A DNA stretch of 64,000 nucleotides from Narthecium ossifragum (taxonomy: Eukaryota > Streptophyta > Magnoliopsida > Dioscoreales > Nartheciaceae). How positions within the stretch are numbered: the first letter of the stretch is position 1; the number at the start of each line of letters is the position of its first letter. The notes beneath the pieces were generated by a model. It was given only the letters and a program-made list of their open reading frames with translations, had not been told where the DNA came from and ran no database searches. The DNA lies in NCBI GenBank assembly GCA_963920575.1, contig OY986974.1, forward strand, positions 4,283,281 through 4,347,280. The letters run 5' to 3'. Positions 20,972-34,100 of this stretch are shown piece by piece. The position numbers were made by a program, and so were the translations under genes.

Positions 20972-22457
20972 ATGTCTGCATTTGCAGGGACGACCCAGAA
21001 ATGCATGGCGTGCCAGAAGACGGTGTACTTGGTCGACAAGCTCACCGCCGACAACCGGATCTTCCACAAGGCCTGCTTCCGGTGCCACCACTGCAAGGGC
21101 ACCCTCAAGGTTTCCCACATTCCATCTTCTCCATATGGTTGGATTCAATTTCAAAAATTGAAAATATTCATACATCCTATCAGATCATTGGATCCGTCTT
21201 GTTTTGATTTGAGATCCTTCGTTTCCTGTTTTCCCCCTTTTTTTTTCTTCACTTCTTTGATCTCATTGCAAAAATTTGGATTAAAGTGCATGCAGCACAT
21301 ATATAATAAAACACTTGTTATACATGGCTTATCCTGATTCCATTATATCCACAAAACCAAGAGCACAGGTCTCTTTAGGAACAAAAATAAGGGAAACAGA
21401 GAGCAACACGTTCATCAAAATGAATTATCTGCAAGATGCAATGCTAAGTATCAGATCAAAGCTGGTAAATAATTTTGTAGATACTAATTATAGCAAGCAT
21501 TATTTGCAATTTCTTTAACCAATATATATTTTTTCCATTGCAGCTTGGAAACTATAATTCCTTCGAGGGAGTTCTCTACTGCAGGCCTCATTTTGATCAG
21601 CTCTTCAAGAGAACAGGGAGTCTGGACAAAAGTTTTGAAGGTAATTAGCATTTAAGCGCATCCTTTTCATACAGTTGTCATTCTTCGGCATACCAGATCC
21701 AAATTTCGCAATGGTTCTTCTATTTCAGGGACCCCAAAAGTCGGCAGACCAGAAAAACCTATCGAAAATGAGGTACGCCAAGATATGTTTCTAGCAAGCA
21801 AGAACTTCATATTCTTCTTATAAACTTCAATCTTTAAATTTCATAACAAAGAATGATAAATATAAGTAGGGGATTACCCATCAAAATCAAAAGATTTAGT
21901 CATTACTCTGCGAAATCCGGATCTGAGACATATTGTAAGAAATACAGCTTTTGATGAACTTGTACAAACCTAAAACTTATTGGATCTCTCTCTGCAGAAA
22001 ACATAAAGTCTACTTGCATTATGCTAAACTTCAATATGAACCCCTCTTACAGAATGCAGCAGCTAAAGCCTCAAGCGCATTTGTAGGCACAAGAGAGAAG
22101 TGTGTTGGATGCAAGAAAACAGTCTATCCGATCGAAAGGGTGACAACCTTCTTTCCTTTGCTTATTACTGTCAATGCTTAAACTATATGCCCGCATCAAT
22201 GCAATTGACTCAATCCTGCATGTAAATATCTATTGCAGGTTACTGTTAATGGAACTTCATATCACAGGAGCTGCTTCAAATGCACTCATGGAGGTTGTGT
22301 AATCAGCCCGTCAAACTACATTGCGCATGAGGGCAAGTTATACTGCAAACACCACCACATTCAACTCTTCAAGGAGAAAGGAAACTACAGCCAACTCGAG
22401 GGCGATAATAATGAGAAGGCTACTGAGCAGGCAGTAACCAGTGCAATCGAGGCATAA
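20972..22457 (+). CDS. WLIM1: WLIM1-type two-LIM-domain actin-bundling protein
   Basis: Five exons splice in phase with GT/AG borders: 20972-21109, 21544-21640, 21729-21772, 22053-22139 and 22239-22457, for 194 residues. LIM domain 1 spans about residues 10-60 (CMACQKTVYLVDKL, HKACFRCHHCKGTLKLGNY, LYCRPHFDQLF) and LIM domain 2 about 108-160 (CVGCKKTVYPIERVTVNG, HRSCFKCTHGGC, LYCKHHHIQLF). A short linker and an acidic tail complete the plant CRP-like layout. All zinc-binding Cys/His positions are present. Known family members bind, stabilise and bundle actin filaments and also enter the nucleus. The linker and tail resemble the widely expressed WLIM1 class more than pollen PLIM. It lies convergent to the F-box gene downstream. 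Confidence 0.93.
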
Positions 22458-23703
22458 TTATAAACCATGGTCAAAGTGCATATGGTCACTTCTACTAGCA
22501 CTTCTTTTTTTTCCTCTTTACTATGAGAGTTTGATGAATGGATTGTTAAACTGCTGGAGCTTCATTTATCGAGTTCCGATGGGTTTTCTAAGATTTGAGA
22601 AAATGTGAGACTCTATATTGTAGTGAGTGTAGTATGTGACCTGCTTGTAATACTGCCTTTCAGGATTCAGTCTGAGTTTTGAATGTGATTCAGTGATGTG
22701 TTTACTATGTCATCAGTCAAGCTACTTCTAAAACCTCAAGATTATCAAAGTAGTTGTTTATGCAGCCAATCAATATGTGGTTTACGTGTCAAATGGTAAC
22801 TATGGTAGAGAATTAGACCAACCAGAAGTCTGAAAGGGAAATTAGCATTAACCAAGGTCAGCTTGTATAAACATTACCAGAGATAAAACCAGGTGATTCA
22901 CGTAACAGTGCCTCCAATATCTCCAGCCTTCAGGCTCAAAAAGTTTTTTTTTTTTTTAAAAAAAAGAGAGGAAAATTGACCCCAATATACAAAGCATCAT
23001 CATAAGCAGTAATAACTTTGCTGATGGATGATCACAGATTACCATTGAGTATAATCTACTGTGGATGACTGTTAACCTAGTAATGAACTGCGAGAGCAAA
23101 CGATATGCCCTCTTGCCATCTTTCAACCTACTCAAGAAGCTGAACCTCTCAGGGACCATCATAACCCAGTCTAGTGTTCACCTTTTTTTTTTCTTTTTCT
23201 TTTTTTAAATTTACAATCTAGTGTGCACTTGTCACCAAGAGGATCATGTTACGAATTTTTTAGTTCTGGATGGCTTAAAAAAAAGTTACCTAATTCTTTT
23301 GTAAATCAGCATGATATGGGGTTCTTACATGTTCTAAAAAAAAGGTCTAGTAATTACATAAAGAAAACAAAAGCACATGTAGTTTCTCTATGTCAAGGGT
23401 AGTTCATCTGTATTGCTGACTCTTGATGGGTGCAAGAGTTTTTTCTTTATTTTTCATTTTTCATTTTCCTTTCACACAAACTTTAAGTAAAGTCTTATAG
23501 AAAACTAGTCTTAATGGTGCTTCCTTGCGATACAGAAAAGTGGGTGTTTCTGAATATTGGAAAAATGGTGTCTGACCAAAAAAGGTCCAAAACCAAGTGA
23601 TTAGAATCAGTACGTGAATAAAAATGAGAATAATCATCCACGACGACGGCATTAGACGCACTTGCCTGCTCACTGTCAAGAAAAAGGTGGCGCAAATGAC
23701 CTA

Positions 23704-23749
<46 letters not shown>

Positions 23750-24477
23750 CTCTGCCTGACACACGAGTACAGTTTGATGCTAAAAAGCAACTGTAGTGAC
23801 AGTAGAAAAGTGAGGAAATAAAAGAAATGGAAGCACAAAGAGCTCTGTCGAAGCCAAAAAAAAAAAAAAAAGGGCTATGAGAGGGCATAACATACATCCT
23901 AGGGATCTCTATTTCTAGCACCTTTTTCCTCTACCGGATTTTCTTAACATAGTAATTTCATTGTCAAGGAGCTCTTTTCATCATTGATCGAATGAGCCAT
24001 TTGTTTCTTCCAGAGTGTAGGTTATCTACTATGAACAAAAAATGTGCAGTCGTCTAAGAGGTATTCTCTTACATAGGTACCCGCGGTCATAAGTAGAATA
24101 CTTTTGACAAACAGCTCTGTACAAAATGTTTCATATTTTGCTTCTGATAACTTATTTAACCAAATTCTAACAACTGGAGTTTCCATTCAAATTCCTAAGA
24201 GGACAAACAGATGTAGGAAAAAAGATACAAAAAATGAAATAAGTATTCACGGATTCACATATACTTGTCTAAAAGTACAAAGATCTACAGTAGTTACTTT
24301 GTCATCAAGAATATGACAGTAAGATAGATCCGAAATATAAATAATTTGATTCATTCTTTTACATGAAAACATAAATGGTAAGTGGCTAAATTTCTGACAT
24401 CAAATTCTACATACATAGTTTCAGAAAGTTATAAACTAGGGGACCCATACCACACCTATACATGATTTCAGAAAGTA
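22458..24477. other. Intergenic region between convergent genes, with microsatellites
   Basis: It holds the 3' UTRs of the LIM gene and the F-box gene, T and A runs near 22944-22965 and 23185-23205, and a 41-base (TA)n tract at 23705-23745 that runs into CTCTCTCT. No coding motif was recognised in the short ORFs (22956-23162, 23461-23921 minus; 24104-24316 plus). Confidence 0.55.
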
Positions 24478-25932
24478 CTATAAACTAGGACCACTAGAAG
24501 AATAATCCACAGCATCAACAAGTCGACCGTTCAAAGTCATATAATTTAAGTCAACAATAAAATTGTTTCGAAGAAACCCAAACCCAAAGGTTCCATTTTT
24601 ATATACCCATATCCTGCCCTCCACATTCCGAGGATCACCAGAAGAACCAGGGAGGTTAGGAATTACCAGGTCATAACTTGAATTTATGCGGAGCAAGCGA
24701 GAGACAACTTCATCCTCTAGACTGCTCCGATTAGAAGTCGCCGGTCTAATATGGACACGGCTATCATATATTGCTCGTTCTTCTGCGGGAAATGGCGATT
24801 CAAGGAACTTAGCATTTGAAGTCCAAAACACAAGAGAGTACCCGGATAAAGGCTCTGTATCTTCCCCAATCAAGCGGCAAGTAATGCCACCGATATCATC
24901 ATATGCCACGAGGTAAAAGTTTAGGCGCGTGTGTTCGGAAATCCCCTATCATGAGAATGTAATGATTTGAATTGCATATCTTGATTTCAGAATAGTCAAA
25001 GCATGGACACTCAAAATAGCAATCGCAGTAGAAATTGGAAAGATGGATAGGCAACCAATCACCTTCCAAAGCCCCTGTAGAGGCCGAGCTGGGGTTGGGT
25101 TGTAGTTATTTATCTTCACAAAATGTTCTTCCCACCTCTTCCTACCATAACGCTCCTTACCCTTCTTTCTCCTCATCCTCCTCGGACCCTTATCGCCGCC
25201 CGGAATGGTTCGGTTTGCAAAGTAACGATACATATCCGCCGTCATCTGATCCGGGGGCGACGTGCCTTCCGCTCCCGTCTCCAAGGACTCCACATCCTCC
25301 CATCGATCTTCCAAATAGGAGATCGGAGATGCCTCCTCGACCACGAAGTGGTTGGGCCCCAAGAAGCTGACGGATACCGGGATGAAATCGTCCACAGCCG
25401 CATCAAAGCGGACGGTGATGGGTTCCCCAGATTTGGAGAGGCCGAGCCAGAGGAAGGGGTTCTTGAGGATAGAGTAGGACGGAGCATCCTCTACCGAGGG
25501 GGAGACGCGAGATGCGTTGATGGAAGAGGGGCTCCACTCGACGAAGAGAAGGGGAGGGCTGGCGGAAGCGGTGGCGGGAGAGGGGGCACCATATTCGATC
25601 CCGCGCCAGAAGCCGATTAGCCGCTCCCACTGGTCCAGGGTCTTGTAGAGTCGCCGGAGGTGGGCGGCGCCGCCGCCGCCGGTGGCGGAGGTCGAGGGGA
25701 TCCAGCGGGAAATTAAGGTTCGGGAGCCCCAGCGGCGAAAGCACATGGCGAGCCAGAGGTCGGGGGAGGAGGAAAGGGAGGCGGAGCGGTGAGACGTACA
25801 GGCGAACGCGGAGATGTCAGCTGGAGAGAGGAAGGAGAGAATGGCCAGCTGCACGTCGCCGGGAAACTCCCAAAAGGACGGCGCCTCCTCCTCCTGCGGG
25901 AGAGGTGGCGGCGTTGCCGTAGGTGAGGCCAT
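24478..25932 (-). CDS. F-box protein, At3g12350/At5g39450-like
   Basis: Two exons on the minus strand: 25932-25063 (290 codons) and 24945-24478 (155 codons plus stop), joined as LQGLWK-GISEHTRLNFYL across a 117-base GT/AG intron, phase 0; 445 residues. An F-box lies at about 19-60 (FWEFPGDVQLAILSFLSPAD, then FACTSHRSASL and DLWLAMCFRRWG). The rest is a plant-specific substrate-side region with WERLIGFWRGIEYG, a basic loop RRMRRKKGKERYGRKRWEEH, and a C-terminal part YLVAYDDIGGITCRLIGE and PLSGYSLVFWTSN. The F-box binds SKP1 in SCF ubiquitin ligases; substrate unknown. Exon 1 is GC-rich. The naming after the Arabidopsis homologues is from memory of the C-terminal motifs and is less certain than the F-box call. 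Confidence 0.85.
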
Positions 25933-26806
25933 TGGGATTTGGAGCCGGGATAGGATCGGATCGGATCGAGAGGATGCCAGGAGAGAAGAGGAGAGGTGGA
26001 ATTCGGTGGTTTACGGAAGTGGTTTTCGGTGAAACTTTAGAGAGGAAAACAGTACGGACTCGCGGCGATTCCTATTTCGTACACGTAAGTGGGGAATAAT
26101 GTATTCTGAAGCTATGGAATATTCGATTGGGTTGGGCCTCCTTTTGGGCTTCAGTTGGGTCATTTGGGTCAGCCTAATGTGATCTCGTGATATATTAATC
26201 AATCCTTATATGAGGCTATAATTATATGTGAAACTTTCGTTGTCCTACGTGACGGGAGAATGTCTAGGTGGAGTCTATGTGACGTCTATGTGGCATGAAA
26301 ACCCTATGCTGAGAGAGGTTTAGTGGGAGGGAGTTATTGGAGTGGGGTTGATGATCACCCTGCCATGTGGGAGGGGGCATTGATGATTACCTTGTCATGT
26401 GACATGAGGCACAACTAGTAAGCTTATAAGATGAAAAAACTTGGGTGCAATCATAGGATCCATGGAGTCGTATACAAATTCAAGTGGTTCTTAATCCAGC
26501 ATGAAATTATGACATTATTTAATTTAATTTAATTTAATTTATTATGTGGCTGGATTCGAGCAGGAACAATAATTTTTATGTTACCCTTTTCTGCACAAGA
26601 TCAATTTAAAGAAAGGTGTTTTTTTTTTTTTTGTTCCTCACTCCTTTCACACCTTCTAGCAAGAGAATATCAATTCAAGTCCTGTTTTTAGTTTCAATAA
26701 CAAGGGGAAATTTGAGAGACTAAATCATAAAGAATTTAACAAACACAAAGAGTCGCTAGAACTCTGCTCGCCTTGAGACGGGAATGTATATATATCATAA
26801 GCTTCT
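25933..26806. other. Promoter of the F-box gene and intergenic DNA
   Basis: The GC-rich leader of the F-box gene occupies roughly 25933-26100. Further right is unremarkable sequence with an (ATTTA)n-like microsatellite near 26518-26540 and a T run near 26618-26632. No gene seen. Confidence 0.45.
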
Positions 26807-27181
26807 TCAGAGCATGAAATAGCCGGCGGCGGCCACGACGGAGGCGGCGGCGGCCAGAGAAGTCGCCTTAAATCCACTCACAACCGGTGAAGCCACGCTC
26901 GCATGATTACCAGAGGAGGTCGTATCGGCTGCGGGCGGAGCTGGAGGGTAGTTGGCGTTCGGTGCTCCGATATTAGCTGCGTCATCCTCACCAACATCAT
27001 CAGCGGAGGGGCCGATGTCCTGAAGCACTGACTGGGTATCGGGGGACATTGCGAAGGGGCTCATAATAGAAGAGGAAGCCTTGTCGTCGGAAGATGAGTC
27101 GGCAGAGGAATGGGAGACGGCCATGGCGGCGAACACCAGGAGGACGAGGGCCAGAGGCACAAGTCGTCTCGCCATTGCCAT
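26807..27181 (-). CDS. Small arabinogalactan-like, probably GPI-anchored secreted protein
   Basis: From the ATG at 27181 the frame gives 124 residues: a signal peptide (MAMARRLVPLALVLLVFAAM), a Ser/Asp-rich segment (SSADSSSDDKASSS), a central stretch with Pro/Ala pairs (YPPAPPAADTTSSG), and a C-terminal small-residue plus hydrophobic tail (KATSLAAAASVVAAAGYFML) that fits a GPI-attachment signal. An in-frame upstream ATG at 27232 would add 17 residues ahead of the signal peptide, which looks less natural. Layout resembles short arabinogalactan proteins, including anther-specific BCP1-type proteins. It is single-exon. The exact subfamily is uncertain. Confidence 0.7.
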   Translation of the reverse strand: MAMARRLVPLALVLLVFAAMAVSHSSADSSSDDKASSSIMSPFAMSPDTQSVLQDIGPSADDVGEDDAANIGAPNANYPPAPPAADTTSSGNHASVASPVVSGFKATSLAAAASVVAAAGYFML

Positions 27182-27294
27182 TTGCCGGAGAGGGAAGGTG
27201 CTACAGCCGAGTCCAGGCAATTGCAGCACCAATGTTAGTTAGGTATGGAAGGTCTTTAGAAAGGAGGATGTTAAGAGGCAGGAGGAAGGCCTCA

Positions 27295-27312
27295 TATTAT
27301 ATATATATATTG
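27295..27312 (-). promoter_or_regulatory. Candidate TATA box of the arabinogalactan-like gene
   Basis: A TATATATATATATAAT tract on the minus strand lies about 115-130 bases upstream of the preferred ATG, the right distance for a TATA box with a short 5' leader. Confidence 0.4.
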
Positions 27313-27429
27313 GAAGGAGGATGCATGGTTGCAAAGGTTTGGCGGGCTTTGTTTCAATCACAACGGTCGATTGTTTTGTCGTTTGTGGAGGAGGGTGAGT
27401 AAAAAGAAGAGCGGGTCCCACGCCAGCGA

Positions 27430-28121
27430 CTTATGTTAGATTTGTTTTGACTTCATAATATAGCCGTCCATCTTCGTTGTTTTGGGTATTTTAAAATTCT
27501 ATTTTTCAATTCTACGGTTTACTTTTGTGGCCATATTATGAGATCCTAAGCTTAATCCTCTTTTGGATGTAATTAGTTAGATAAGACATGATTCAACAAC
27601 GGATTACAAAACCCTAATCTGAACTATTTAAGGAAAGATGTTTTTCCCTAGTAGAGAAGAAAAAGATTTCAAAGGGCATCTGGACAAATTAAGGTCAAAT
27701 AAAAACGAAAAAAAATAATTTACTTCATTGAAGTCATGATATGTCTCTGCTCATGTTTGGTAATGTACCTTCCACATGTTAAGGTCTTGAGTTGTAGAAT
27801 GTTGAGATTATAAAGGCATTTCGTGCCAGAATCAAAGGCTCAATTATTCTTTTTGTATGATATGATCACTGATGGAATGAATCTTGGGATCAAAAGGTTG
27901 AGGTTCATGAATAATTAGTTTCAAGTAGCATCGTTAATGGTCTCTTCCAATAAGACATTACAAAACAGCAGAGTACATAATTATATGAAAATATACAATA
28001 TTCACACCAAGAGTTTCTCATTTACATATAGAGATGATTGATGGAGGAATGAATTCCTGCTATGGAGCAGAAATGAGCAATCCTTTTGTTCAATAAAGCG
28101 CCCGTTGTACGACAAAGCTCA
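27430..28121. other. Intergenic, no gene seen
   Basis: Sequence between the arabinogalactan-like gene's promoter and the 3' end of the coiled-coil gene; AT-rich, no motif found. The 3' UTR of the coiled-coil gene should occupy the right part. Confidence 0.45.
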
Positions 28122-31100
28122 TTAGATCTGAGAAGTGCTGCTGCTCTCCATCATCCTCTCTTTTTGAAGCTGAGCAGCTAGGATCAGGAGCTCCCTCATC
28201 TCAAAGCCAACCCAGGAAACAGGGTCGACTTTTTCGCTCTTAGATGCTTCCTTGGGATCGGTTGGCTCACAGAGACTCTCATAGATGGTTCCTGCCACTG
28301 CTGCATCGGTGGACCAGCTGATTGGAAGTGAGCCGCCGAGAGCCGTCTTCATGTTGTTTGCCTCCATGATTACACCATCCAATGTCTCGATTATGTTGTC
28401 TACTGGACCAGCTGATATGCCATCATCTTTTGCCTAAAATATGAAGACGTGGATCAAAATGTTTCTTTAACGAGAAATGCTAGATAAGGCAATTCAAATA
28501 AACTAGGCAATTCTAACGAAAACCAAGTGTTTTCCTTTAATGACATCCTCTCCTTTACATGCTGCTTGCACATCCCAAGTGTCACAACTGGTCTTGATAC
28601 TGCAGTCCATCTTTTCGGTATCTACTCTAAGTTCATGAGAAAACTAGAATCTTCTAAAAGAGGTCATCACATTGGTGCTTCATAAAGTGGCACATCTATT
28701 TGGTTTCCGCCATCCCAATTCTATCCCTATCGAAAGGCAATCCATCTGAAACAAGAATACATTTTCCTACAAAAGTTCCAATAGGTCATGACAAAATATA
28801 AGCTGTCATCAAGGCAGTCCGCAAATTTGCCCTAATCTTTCCCCAGTCATGGATCCTTCTTGATACGAAAATGTACATCGCATTAAAATTCTCCATCCGA
28901 GGATGGGAAGACCCATTTTCACTCAAGTATAATTGATTCCCTCGACCATCCTTCCATTGTTTTCTTTTCCATTCTTCAAAGTAGTTGTCACCATGCTAAG
29001 CATCATTAATTTCCATCAAGCAATAGCACATCCAGAATTTTGATTTGTCAAGAAGCACCTTTAACTAATTCCCTTTTGCCTTTTTTCATAAGTTGATTGC
29101 CTAGATTCAAAGTTTTGCGGTGCATGACTCTTGGCATGGAACATTGCTAATAGGAAGCAGATTGATACTCAAAATAGGATAATTTATGGAGAAAAAAAAT
29201 GTTCGCGTGTAGAGAAGTATTGCATATTCGCACATAGATGCACGAATATAAGGGGGCGTTTGGTTGGTGGAATCGCGTGATACATGGGATCGTAGAATGC
29301 ATGCATCAAGTGGTGTATGCATCGGGCAGTAGATGCACGTGTTCGATTGTCTTTTAGATCAGCTGATGCATTCTGATCCTATATATATACTAGGTGGTGG
29401 GTCCGTGCCACCTGGCACGGCTAATTGCCCGCTCCCACTATCTTTATTATAACTTACGTCACATCAACCACTATCTTTTTTTAAAAAAAAATTATAATTT
29501 TATACCACGTGTATGTCACGTGTATGCCATGTGTGTATAAGTTTATGACTCAGATGATGAGTCATAAAAGCAACTACCCTTGGATCTTATAAGGTAGATA
29601 AGTACGTATATTTAAAACTAATCTCCTGGCTTATGATTATAAGGATGTATATTTAAAACTAACATAGGGAAGATGATAAAAATATACAAAGTTAACTTAG
29701 GAAAATATACATATAAATAAACTAATAGGAGATAAACGGTTGTAACCGTTTTTGCTCCTTATATATATAAAATGTTCACAACATTATATGAATAATATAT
29801 ATATACCATTATATGAATAATATATATTAAAATATATTCAATAAAGTTATGTAAACATTAAAATTATGTGAACATTATTTTAATCTCAATAATATATATA
29901 TATATATTATTCATATAATGTTCACGTAATGATGCGATAAAGTTAAATTTTAATATATATATTAAAATATTATATATATTATTCATATAATATAGATTAA
30001 AATTTAGCTTTATTGCATCATTATATGAACATTATATGAATTATATATATATTGAGATTAAAATAATATTCACATAATTTTAATGTTCACGTAACTTTAT
30101 TGAATATATTTTCATATATTCACGGGGTGTATAGAAAATGCACCGCATATATTGAATATATTTTCATATGTTCACGGGGTGTATAGAAAATGCACCGCAG
30201 ATGAGTGCATCACATGAAACGGCCATTTTGACCGTTTCATACGATGCACCATTTTAGCCTCAAAAAGCTGATACATGGGTCAACCAAACAGGGGATCGTA
30301 GGATCAGTGTGTGATGCACCTTGATTCACTGAACCAAACATGCCCTAAATATCTTCACGGTTCATGTGATGATAAAGATATGAAATATTTACATCAATGT
30401 GCACAGAAACCACAACATTATAAACCAAGAGACCAGCCACATAACATCTCTAGAGCATGGATCAAGATTCAACAAATGATGAGGCGTATTGATCGAAAGG
30501 ATCAATCAAAGCATACCATGGAACCATTGAGAAGGCAATCCCATTATATCATTTTATTGGAAATCAATCAAATCAAAAAATTGAAAAGAAAATGAACAGT
30601 CAAACAATTTAGTGTGGTAGGGATGTCTGACAAGAGCCAAAATAACCCTAAATTCCAAATTATTTCTGAAGTGAATTTATTAACTAACCTTCAGAAGTAA
30701 AATCCGAAGCTTGTGAGTTGAAGAAGTAAGATGCTCGATATTTGTCATGCTTTCCTGCAGTGCTGCATTTTCAACTCTCAATCTGCAATATGATTACATA
30801 AATGTGCAATCAGCTGGAGAAAATATATGCACTCAAGCTTCAATCAGTTAACTTACAGATCCATGCAAAACTTTGAATAGGTAATTTTCTTATGCACGAA
30901 GAAGACCAAGAAGGATCATGCAGAATGCAGAGGTAAGAGCACTTTCCAATGCACGCATACAATCCAAAGGAAAAAGATATAAGTGTCGATAATATGAATA
31001 CTGAACATGTGTGATTGTGTGAATCCACTAATGTATGTATCCAACCAACCTAGACTAATTGTGATTCAGCAAAGAAAGAAGAGACTATAGTAAAGATGCA

Positions 31101-34100
31101 CCAAAAAAAGCGTAGTTGGAAGAAAAGTCTAGTCCTTTCAGAAAGATGGTGATGGAAGGAACTTGAAAGATATATTACAAGAGGCTCTCATTAATTAATT
31201 GAAGTAATTCAAATCAGGCTGTTATTTTAGCAACCAAATCTGCTGCGTCACAAAGCATACATAGCTTTTCTGAGATCACTACAAAATACCAAAAAGGCAC
31301 TCAACCGAACTTGAGAGACCTATCTTATTAATCGCACGATTAACACTCATGTGCAATCCTTAAAAGGTTCCATGAGGCAGCAAGTGATCATAAAAAAAAA
31401 AAAGGCGAGATACAATTTTTGCACAATATTTTATGCTTTTGAGGCCAAAAGAACACAAGAAATCTTTGCGTCATGAGAAGCTTAAGAATGTTTTTATGGA
31501 GAGAGGAATAATGAGGCATATAGGAGGCATGTCACATGATTCAGTGTTGACAGGGAGTTCCATGTGACAAACATGATTGCTTCAATGACAACGATGTGCT
31601 AAACTTAAAGCTCTGAAAACTGAAGATAATCCATTCCAATCTAAGCAGAAGATACAAGCTACAACAAAAAATGAGGAACTATCCTTAGCAATTGAATTGA
31701 GTCCAAACTGCGCTTAAAGCAATAAAGGTGGTAATTAATTTAGTTTGGAACCTTAATGAGTTCAATAAATTAACAAAGTTACGATGCCATGTGATATAGG
31801 CATATTGACGAAGTGGATCCACTATTTCTCTCTATATGTGACTTCTAAGACTCTTCATCGTGGTCTTTCCTCCCAGTTGCTAAAAGAATGTGCCACACAA
31901 CAAATAAATTAGGAAGTAAACATGGCTGAACTCGGGATAGTAACACAAGTAATTTGAATACTCTTGTCCTGCAATCAAAGATTAACATAGTTCAAAACTG
32001 AGCTCATGTGCTAACCTATAATACTCCTAAATAAATGAGTAACAAACTTAGGACTACAACTTAGGTTCTTTTTGTCCTGTATGCCTCCAAGAGAAATGGG
32101 AGCCTTCTACTAGACTTCATCTATTGTCCTGGTAAGTCCCAAGACATCTATCCATCCATAACCTTCTAGATGTTATGGTAAGACCCTCACATACCTTAAG
32201 TTGCCTTTACGTTAAATCCAATTACTGAAGTACAGATGTCACGGTCACAAGCACTTATGAAAAATCTATGCCTTAGCTCCATGGTGCGATTTTCTTTCTC
32301 TCCTGATCCATAGGAAAACTTTATTACGATGTGATGATGCGGAAGGACCAAACACTAAGAAATAAACTCTTATAGCCTCACTATTTGTCTCAGTTAAGAG
32401 GTTTAATTGCCATTCTTCGCTTATAACCAATATAGCTTCCATAGTCCTATGTCCACACGCAACCGACTCCAACCCCAAAAGGAAGGTCTATACAGTACGA
32501 TGGATAATTTAAAGCTTCAATATTCAGGCTCTCTGAAATAAGAGGATAAAAACTAGCAGCAAGCTCCCACGGTCTCTGAGAAAGTAGAAAATCCAACATG
32601 CATCTAATCTGTTTTATATAACGAGACCTGAATGAAAGATCAATTGCCTTAATCAAATGAATGCAGGATTTCAGACAACGGCTATGATTAGGACGAGAAG
32701 TAACAGACAAACCTTGCAATATCCATGAAATAATCGTTCCTCCAATCTGTATTGCTTTCATCAGTTTTTACATGAGAATCAACTTCAATCTCAGTGTGGC
32801 CTTTGCCTATCCAATGCCTTAAAGATGTCCTCTTCAGAAGATTCTTTAGTCTCCCTTCTCGCTCATAAGAAGTAATGCTTCTCTCAGAAGCATTGGCTGA
32901 AACAGTGCCATGTTTCACTCCATGACTTGTACTTCTATAAGCCACCATAAGCAAATGTAAGGACCTTTAAAACATAATAGCTAGAACGATCTCCAACTAG
33001 GACAAAAGTAGAAATGTAATGACTGACATTTACATCATGCACACAAAACTTGAAATAAAACCAAAGATCTACATAACAAGTGCAACATTTTGTCTGCAGT
33101 AGACCTATATATTTGCGTAAAAGGCTGGATAACATGCATTTTACTTAAAAGCAAATACTAACAGAATGAAACTAAAAGGCAGAGCAAGAGATACATGCAA
33201 TGATAAACAAGTGAAGATGGCTCGACCAAATCACACAGAAGTATTTTAGCATTTTAGAGCCGAACAAAAATAATTAGGAGGAAAAACAAACTATCCACAA
33301 TGAATATTATGCAGCTAAAAGGAAACTTTGAGCTTCTGAAAAGCCTCAATATCATAAGCCGCCAAACTTTGACCAAGTACTTCGACAACAATTAACATAA
33401 GTGCTGACATCAAACCACAAGAAAAGTCATTATAGTTTCTAGGAGTCTGTAGTTTCTTAGCCAAAGTTGCTGGACAAGTCACCTAGGTAATAGCAGTACT
33501 AGAACATCCTTGATGCTGATAGATATGGACCATAGGGTTTTCATTAACAGACAAGCAAGCGGTTATAGCATAATTAATCATCATGCATCTAATAATAGCA
33601 TGATTACAACCTTTCGAGATATGGCTGATGATGACCTTAGTCTACCAAGCACAAGATACCAACCATGTATGTTTTGGGAGTTTATTTTTTTGGTGGGGGG
33701 GTGTGGGGGTTACAATTTAACATGGACCAGCCTATCCATGCCAATTGAAAGATCTCGAGTAACTAGAAATATCGTCCCAAAAGGGAACTCCACCAAAAAG
33801 AGGGTTTATCCACGAAGCATGTCCATGATATTATAGGATTCCATCAGTAGAACTCTAAAGCGGGTAGAATTTTTTTCTAGAAGTGTAATTTCTTTTGAGC
33901 TAAGACTCCATCTGGGACTCCCTTTAATAAAGACTCGCTGTACTCATGACCAATTCATATGCAAACACAAGCATCACACATCAAATTGACATATTTCTGA
34001 ACAGCCGGTGAGAGAACCATTGGAGTTTATTGAACTCAATGACATAAAATATCCATAAATGATACAAGCATGGGTATTTTTGGTCATCCAAATGTATTTT

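Noticed and set aside
23705..23745. (TA)n tract as a matrix-attachment or regulatory element
   Set aside because: A simple microsatellite between convergent genes; no supporting context.
25123..25620. 165-residue plus-strand ORF
   Set aside because: Antisense shadow of GC-rich exon 1 of the F-box gene.
29395..29760. Possible Helitron (TCCTATATATATACTAGG start and AAACGGTTGTAACCGTTT hairpin)
   Set aside because: The 3' end lacks the CTRR terminus and the A/T insertion site is not evident; the region is better explained as part of the TAA-flanked Harbinger-like element.
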